DNA from: Chitinophagaceae bacterium
GTDB taxonomy: Bacteria; Bacteroidota; Bacteroidia; Chitinophagales; Chitinophagaceae
DNA: 19,331 nt
Assembly: GCA_016786525.1 (NCBI GenBank)
Contig: JAEUVW010000239.1
Span: 1-19,331 of the forward strand
Direction: 5' to 3'
In this document: positions 15,185-19,331 of the stretch, one piece after another
How positions within the stretch are numbered: the first letter of the stretch is position 1
How the letters are laid out: the number at the start of each line of letters is the position of its first letter
The notes under the pieces: model-generated
Seen by the model: the letters and a program-made list of their open reading frames with translations, nothing else
The model's database searches: none
What the model was told of the DNA's origin: nothing
Translations under genes and position numbers: made by a program

Positions 15185-17368
15185 CTACTTTTTATTAACG
15201 CGGCTGCCGGGAGCAGTCATATCGGGTTCGTTATCGCCTGCTTCCTCCGTACTGTTATCTTCGGGGATGCGCAGGTTTTGCTGATCGTCGATATTTCCGG
15301 GTTTGCTGCTGTCGTAAATAATGCGGCTTTTTGCATCATCTTTTACGATCCTGAATTGTGTACGCCTGTTCAGCTGGCGGCCTTCAGGGTTGTCTTTTCC
15401 ATCGGCTGTCCTATTGGGAGCCGCCGGCATTTCTTTACCCAGCGCTTTAGGCATCATACGGCCTTCGTCAATACCGTTGTTTTTCAGGTACTCCATTACC
15501 GATGCAGCCCTGGCCTGGCTCAGTTTCTGGTTGTAAGGATTATCGCCTTTAGAGTCGGTAAAGGAATAGATCTCTACGCTCAGGGATGGGTTGTCTTTCA
15601 TAAAGTTCACCAGTGTATCCAGTGAGGCAACAGACTCAGGACGCAGGGTTGCTTTATCGAAATCGTAATAGATGTTGTGTACTTCGAACGGTTGTTCTTT
15701 GATGATCTCATCCAGATAGATGGTCACCTCAACATCATCATCCGGATCGGTACGTTTTACTTCTGTTGTATTCACGTTCAGACGGGAAGAGGTGTACCCT
15801 GCTTTATCCGCTGTGATCACGTAGTTGTGTCCACGGCCGGTATTGAAGGAGAATTTACCGTCGGGAGAATCAAATGTTTTCAGGTCGCCGGTCTCATCCA
15901 GCATTTTCACTACGGTCTCTGAAGCCAGTTCTCCGGAAGCACGGTAGACTACTTTACCGATCGCTCTCAGTTTAGGCTCTGATTGTATCCTCCAGATGTC
16001 ATCGCAGCAGGTAGGATTTTTCAGGGCCATAGAACCAATACGGTTAGACACTACATAAGCATCCGGTTTACCAACGGGATCTTTGATGTAGTAGATATCA
16101 TCGGCCGGACCGTTGATGGGATACCCCAGGTTGGTCAGGTTGGTATAGCGGGAAGGACCACCATCGGCAGAGAACACATCGAATCCACCCATAGTTACCC
16201 AGCCATCAGAAGAAAAATACAGTTTGTTGACACGGCTGTCATAGTACGGCGTCTGCTCGTCCTGTGTCGTGTTGATCTGCTTTCCTACGTTTTGCGGACG
16301 ACGGTATGTTCCTTTTACAGGATCATATACAGAGTACCAGATATCGTATCCGCCGCGGCTTTGCAGTTTCCTGTTTGAGGAGAAGAACAGGATCTCTTTT
16401 TTACCTACTTTACCGATGTAAGGGTGTGTATTCGATCCTTCTTCATTGATACCATCACCCAGTTCTTTGGGTTCTGTCCATTTGGCTTTCTCAAACTTCG
16501 ACACATAGATCTTACACACTACTTCCATAGAATCTTCTTCCTGGCAGCGGGTAAAGTAAAAGCGGTCGCCTCCGGGACTGTAACATCCGTTACCAACGTG
16601 TGAACGCGGTGTATTGAAATTACCGTCTTTAAAATCAAGTCCCCATTGGAAAGAATCCACATCATTGACAAATCTCTGTTTGGTAGACACCATGAAGCGG
16701 GAAACATATGCACCGGGGTTACGCTTATCCACTTGTACGACCTGGTTCTGGCGCATGGTAGAATACAGCAGACCTGTATCGCCCAAAGGATAAGGAGCAG
16801 ATTCGGTGTAGGAAGAGTTAACGTTTGGCCCTGCATTTTTCAGCGTATACGGCTGAGGGTTGTTGATAGAATTCTTAGCCATGACGCAACCTTCTATCTG
16901 TACTTTGGCGCGTTTTTTCTCTTTCTTGAATGTTTTGGGGTTGTCTTTTATAAACTGGTTGAACGCAGCGATGGCATCATCATATTTACCCTGCATTTTC
17001 AGCATTTCTGCTTCTTTGAATTTGGTCTCAGGATACAGCGCCTTAGCAGTGGCATAAGCCTCCTGGTAGTAGGCAGCTGCCTGTACATAATCCCTTGTCA
17101 GGAAACTGCATTCTGCCAGCTGGTAAGTGAGATAGGGCAAACGGGGTTGCTCCTGTTTCAATTGTTTATAGTATTCTATAGCATTAAAATAGCTCCCCTC
17201 TCTGAACAAGCCATCCGCCCATTTGAGTTTTTTCTCGTAAGGCAGATCCTTCACAGGGTCGTTGGCCTTATTTCTATACTTTTCTTTTGCCATGCTCTGG
17301 GCTTGTGCATCTGGTTGGGTTGCTACCATACATGTTGCCAGTACAAAGAGAAGCCAGTTTTTTCTCAT
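15185..17368 (-). CDS. PorE-like OmpA-family protein (TPR, propeller, CRD, OmpA)
   Basis: A 727-residue exported protein. Signal peptide 1-24 (AQA-QS); TPR-like helices 45-140; a PD40/WD40-type propeller about 190-460 with blades marked by YFTRCQEED, LFFSSNR, YFSSDGW and YVVSNR; a carboxypeptidase regulatory-like fold 466-552; an OmpA C-terminal domain 563-675. The peptidoglycan-binding residues are present: Asp605 in FTDSKG and Arg620 in LSQARA. This domain order is that of PorE, the type IX secretion protein that tethers the machine to peptidoglycan. PorE is a lipoprotein, but this one has no clear lipobox, so I call it PorE-like. An acidic tail of about 50 residues follows the OmpA domain. 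It is 93 bases downstream of porP and is probably co-transcribed. Confidence 0.88.
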   Translation of the reverse strand: MRKNWLLFVLATCMVATQPDAQAQSMAKEKYRNKANDPVKDLPYEKKLKWADGLFREGSYFNAIEYYKQLKQEQPRLPYLTYQLAECSFLTRDYVQAAAYYQEAYATAKALYPETKFKEAEMLKMQGKYDDAIAAFNQFIKDNPKTFKKEKKRAKVQIEGCVMAKNSINNPQPYTLKNAGPNVNSSYTESAPYPLGDTGLLYSTMRQNQVVQVDKRNPGAYVSRFMVSTKQRFVNDVDSFQWGLDFKDGNFNTPRSHVGNGCYSPGGDRFYFTRCQEEDSMEVVCKIYVSKFEKAKWTEPKELGDGINEEGSNTHPYIGKVGKKEILFFSSNRKLQSRGGYDIWYSVYDPVKGTYRRPQNVGKQINTTQDEQTPYYDSRVNKLYFSSDGWVTMGGFDVFSADGGPSRYTNLTNLGYPINGPADDIYYIKDPVGKPDAYVVSNRIGSMALKNPTCCDDIWRIQSEPKLRAIGKVVYRASGELASETVVKMLDETGDLKTFDSPDGKFSFNTGRGHNYVITADKAGYTSSRLNVNTTEVKRTDPDDDVEVTIYLDEIIKEQPFEVHNIYYDFDKATLRPESVASLDTLVNFMKDNPSLSVEIYSFTDSKGDNPYNQKLSQARAASVMEYLKNNGIDEGRMMPKALGKEMPAAPNRTADGKDNPEGRQLNRRTQFRIVKDDAKSRIIYDSSKPGNIDDQQNLRIPEDNSTEEAGDNEPDMTAPGSRVNKK

Positions 17369-17461
17369 ATCGTTTGTTCGTTATTATTCTTGTAAAATGT
17401 ATAAAAGTTGCCGCAGCCGGGGCTGCCTTGTTTTTGCTTTGTTTTTGTTTTACTCAGGCGC
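17369..17461 (-). other. Spacer between porP and the OmpA gene with A-rich tract
   Basis: On the minus strand the porP stop is followed by an A-rich, low-complexity run (about 17429-17455) made of AAAAAC- and AAAGC-like units. A small GC hairpin, GCAGC-CCCG-GCTGC (17413-17426), comes next. The stem is too short for a firm terminator, but it could lower or stabilise the downstream message. No promoter box was seen. Confidence 0.35.
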
Positions 17462-18496
17462 TTAGAAGCGGGAACAGGGGTAAACCAGGTTACGCGCAGC
17501 ATTGATCGGGTTCAGGCCAATAAAGCGCAGTGAGATTTCCACGCCACCGGCGCCGCTGTTCACAACTTTATAATCAGAAGTAGTATAGTCATAAGCAACA
17601 CCCAAACGCACACCGCGGTGTTCAACACCGGCAGAGATCATAATGGCATCGTTATTGCGGTACCATCCGCCTACGAAAATGCTGGTAGCCAGGGAGCGCA
17701 CCTCAGGGTCTGCACCAACGATGTAGTTGAATTCGTTACCGGCGATGATCTCTGTAGTAGCAGTCTGGGACTGGTAGAGAACGGCAGGGCGCAGGCTCAG
17801 CCTTTCCCCTGTGTACAGGATCGCTCCTGCCTGTGCGGCCAGGCGCATACCCAGTCCTACGTCGCTGTTTGCTTTTTTATTGATCGTTTCTTTGGGTTGG
17901 TTCAGGTTGTTTCCGGCTACACCGAGGGAGAAGCTGAAGTTATCGCTCACACGCTGAGAATAACCGATACCGGCATTCACGGTGAAGTAGCGTACGGGAG
18001 AGCTGTTCAGCTGGGTACCGGTAGCGCCGGAGAAGCCTCCGTCTTTAAATTGGGCGCCATAATAAAGCTGGCTGAGGTCGATGGTTTTGGAGGTATACCC
18101 GCCCTGCAGACCCACAGAGAGGCTTTTATTCCCGTCCATTCCTAAAAATTTATGGTATGCTACGGACAATAATCCTGAAAAATTGCTCAGGTTACCGTCT
18201 CCTGCCACATCATTATAAAGCTGGATACCGCCTGCCAGGTAGTCATCACCGCTGATATCACGCACAATCGGGGCATCGACAGAAGCAGCAATGGTACGAT
18301 AGATACCCTTCCACTGGTTCCTGTAGATCGCCGCTGCACGAACGGGACCATCAAATCCGCCGGTAAATGCAGGGTTCAGGATAAGCGGTGTTGCGTTAAA
18401 CTGAGTAAAATGTACGTCCTGGGCAAATGCACAAGATGCGCTGATTGCCAGTACTGCAGTCAGACTTACCCGTTTGATGATGTTTTTCTTTGTCAT
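17462..18496 (-). CDS. PorP/SprF-family type IX secretion membrane protein
   Basis: A 344-residue outer-membrane beta-barrel. The signal peptide ends near AFA-QD (25-26). The family opening QDVHFTQFNATPLILNPAFTG (26-46) and the strand pattern with GGIQLYNDVAGDG and LSVAYHKFLG are typical of PorP/SprF. Such proteins help place or secrete cell-surface adhesins by the type IX system, and they commonly stand next to an OmpA-family gene as here. No large CTD-bearing adhesin gene is in the window. The ATG has a real Shine-Dalgarno-like AAGGAG (18502-18507) 5 bases upstream, unusual here. Confidence 0.92.
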   Translation of the reverse strand: MTKKNIIKRVSLTAVLAISASCAFAQDVHFTQFNATPLILNPAFTGGFDGPVRAAAIYRNQWKGIYRTIAASVDAPIVRDISGDDYLAGGIQLYNDVAGDGNLSNFSGLLSVAYHKFLGMDGNKSLSVGLQGGYTSKTIDLSQLYYGAQFKDGGFSGATGTQLNSSPVRYFTVNAGIGYSQRVSDNFSFSLGVAGNNLNQPKETINKKANSDVGLGMRLAAQAGAILYTGERLSLRPAVLYQSQTATTEIIAGNEFNYIVGADPEVRSLATSIFVGGWYRNNDAIMISAGVEHRGVRLGVAYDYTTSDYKVVNSGAGGVEISLRFIGLNPINAARNLVYPCSRF

Positions 18497-18723
18497 GGTT
18501 TCTCCTTAAAAAATATTAGTACAATGTGTTTTATTGTTAAAATCCGGCCGTTCAAATCATGCCAAAAGCATAATAAAATCAACCTTTACGGCGTTGGGAA
18601 TTTAACTTTTATTTTAGCTAAATCTTGCCAATTCTTTACGCAACTGCGGTTCAAAATACGGCTTTTTTTGAAAGTTGCAATGAAATGGAGAAATATTTTT
18701 TCTTTTCCCTGCGCGCATAAAGG

Positions 18724-18746
18724 CTTTTCGCCATTCCGGCGAAAAG
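18724..18746. repeat. Perfect inverted repeat CTTTTCGCC / GGCGAAAAG
   Basis: Nine-base arms with loop ATTCC. Neither strand has a long T run right after it, so it is not a standard terminator. It could be an operator or an RNA hairpin in the long porP leader. Confidence 0.5.
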
Positions 18747-18926
18747 TGATTCCTTACAGATGCTTCGGCATTTTTTGAATTTCCGGCATATCGTATGAAG
18801 ACATGCTTTTTGACGCAAAAGGTTGGGTTTCCTCCCGGAATTTAGCCGCGCAGTAAAAATTGCCCCTCCCCAAGCAGAATATTTGCTTTAAATGCCTGGC
18901 AGCGATCAATCCACAACAATAGTTTT

Positions 18927-18934
18927 TACATTTG
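18927..18934 (+). promoter_or_regulatory. -7 box upstream of ftsK (TACATTTG)
   Basis: TACATTTG fits TAnnTTTG, 20 bases before the ftsK ATG, giving a leader of about 15 bases. No TTTG is at the expected -33 spacing. Confidence 0.5.
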
Positions 18935-18954
18935 CGCTTCTTCCGTTTACGTGT

Positions 18955-19331
18955 ATGGCGACAAGTTCAAAAAAAAATAAAACTGCAAAAAATACCCCTG
19001 CCCCTGCTCCCGAAATGACCGGTAAAAGGCGGCAATGGCGGCTTGGTCTCGGCACCCTGATCCTTCTGGTGGGGGCCTTTATCACCTTTTCTATTGTCAG
19101 CTACTTTTTTACCTGGCAGGCAGACCAGGACCAATTGCTGGCCAAAAGAGGCAACTGGGCTTTCCTGACCGATAAAGAAAGCATCATTACCAATTGGGGC
19201 GGCCGCCTGGGCGCGCTGACCAGCCATATACTAGTATACAATTACATAGGCATCCTATCCTTAACCATAGGCCTGTGGATCAGCCTCTGGGGATTGTACC
19301 TTGTGTACGACAAGCGCCTGTCCGGCCTGGC
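18955..19331 (+). CDS. ftsK: DNA translocase FtsK, N-terminal part (cut by window end)
   Basis: The open frame from ATG 18955 runs off the window after 125 codons. A basic, Lys/Pro/Ala-rich leader (about 1-29) is followed by a membrane helix (30-52, LGTLILLVGAFITFSIVSYF), then FTWQADQDQL, then NWGGRLGALTSHILVYNYIG (80-99), then a second helix (about 98-117). NWGGRLGA and the spacing of helices match the 4-TM N-terminal domain of Bacteroidota FtsK/SpoIIIE, which anchors the motor at the division septum. The motor and gamma domains lie outside the window. Confidence 0.85.
   Translation, partial: MATSSKKNKTAKNTPAPAPEMTGKRRQWRLGLGTLILLVGAFITFSIVSYFFTWQADQDQLLAKRGNWAFLTDKESIITNWGGRLGALTSHILVYNYIGILSLTIGLWISLWGLYLVYDKRLSGL

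Larger units (their letters stand above)
18497..18954. other. 458-base gap between porP and ftsK
   Basis: No convincing gene. It contains the AAGGAG leader of porP, AT-rich stretches, a 9-bp perfect inverted repeat (18724-18746) and the ftsK promoter box (18927-18934). No CAAAnnTA (the minus-strand form of the -7 box) was found for porP, so its transcription start is unassigned. A 32-codon frame at 18681-18779 has no supporting features. Confidence 0.5.

Noticed and set aside
18410..18779. Plus-strand frame overlapping the porP start, and the 32-codon ATG frame within it at 18681
   Set aside because: The composition is not protein-like, there is no promoter box at a fitting distance, and the inverted repeat at 18724-18746 lies within it.

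Overview
The window looks like the chromosome of a Bacteroidota member, probably Chitinophagales. The phylum call rests on a PorP/SprF protein beside an OmpA/propeller protein of PorE type, an Omp28-type lipoprotein, a Bat (aerotolerance) cluster, and several -7 boxes fitting TAnnTTTG, the Bacteroidota sigma-factor consensus. Shine-Dalgarno sequences are mostly absent. The order-level call is inference. I see no phage, insertion sequence, CRISPR array, tRNA or rRNA.

Layout. 1-2421 (-): Lon protease. 2587-5233 (+): an outer-membrane beta-barrel protein, an alpha/beta hydrolase that lacks its catalytic His, and an Omp28-type lipoprotein, ending in a strong hairpin. 5373-6764 (+): GlmM-type phosphohexomutase, followed by a second terminator. 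6920-7707 (-): the rpmH-rnpA-yidD cluster, transcribed from a good -33/-7 promoter; rnpA has no ATG, GTG or TTG near its true N-terminus. 7836-10759 (+): two tandem paralogues of an unrecognised polytopic membrane protein, the second split by a one-base frameshift. 10825-10928: a cluster of palindromes between convergent genes. 10936-15051 (-): BatA, a BatD-like protein, a DUF58 protein and a DegT/DnrJ aminotransferase. 15185-18496 (-): a PorE-like OmpA protein preceded by PorP/SprF. 18497-18954: a 458-base gene-poor gap. 18955-end (+): the N-terminus of FtsK.

How the genes work together. The porP/ompA pair likely forms an outer-membrane and peptidoglycan-anchored unit of the type IX secretion/gliding apparatus. 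DUF58, BatD-like and BatA are probably one membrane VWA/chaperone-type complex, although no MoxR ATPase gene is next to them. RpmH, RnpA and YidD are a conserved translation, RNA-processing and membrane-insertion cluster. Lon, GlmM and FtsK are housekeeping. I found no convincing new defence or mobile system. The least explained parts are the duplicated membrane protein pair, the start of rnpA, the hydrolase with a broken triad, and the palindrome cluster.
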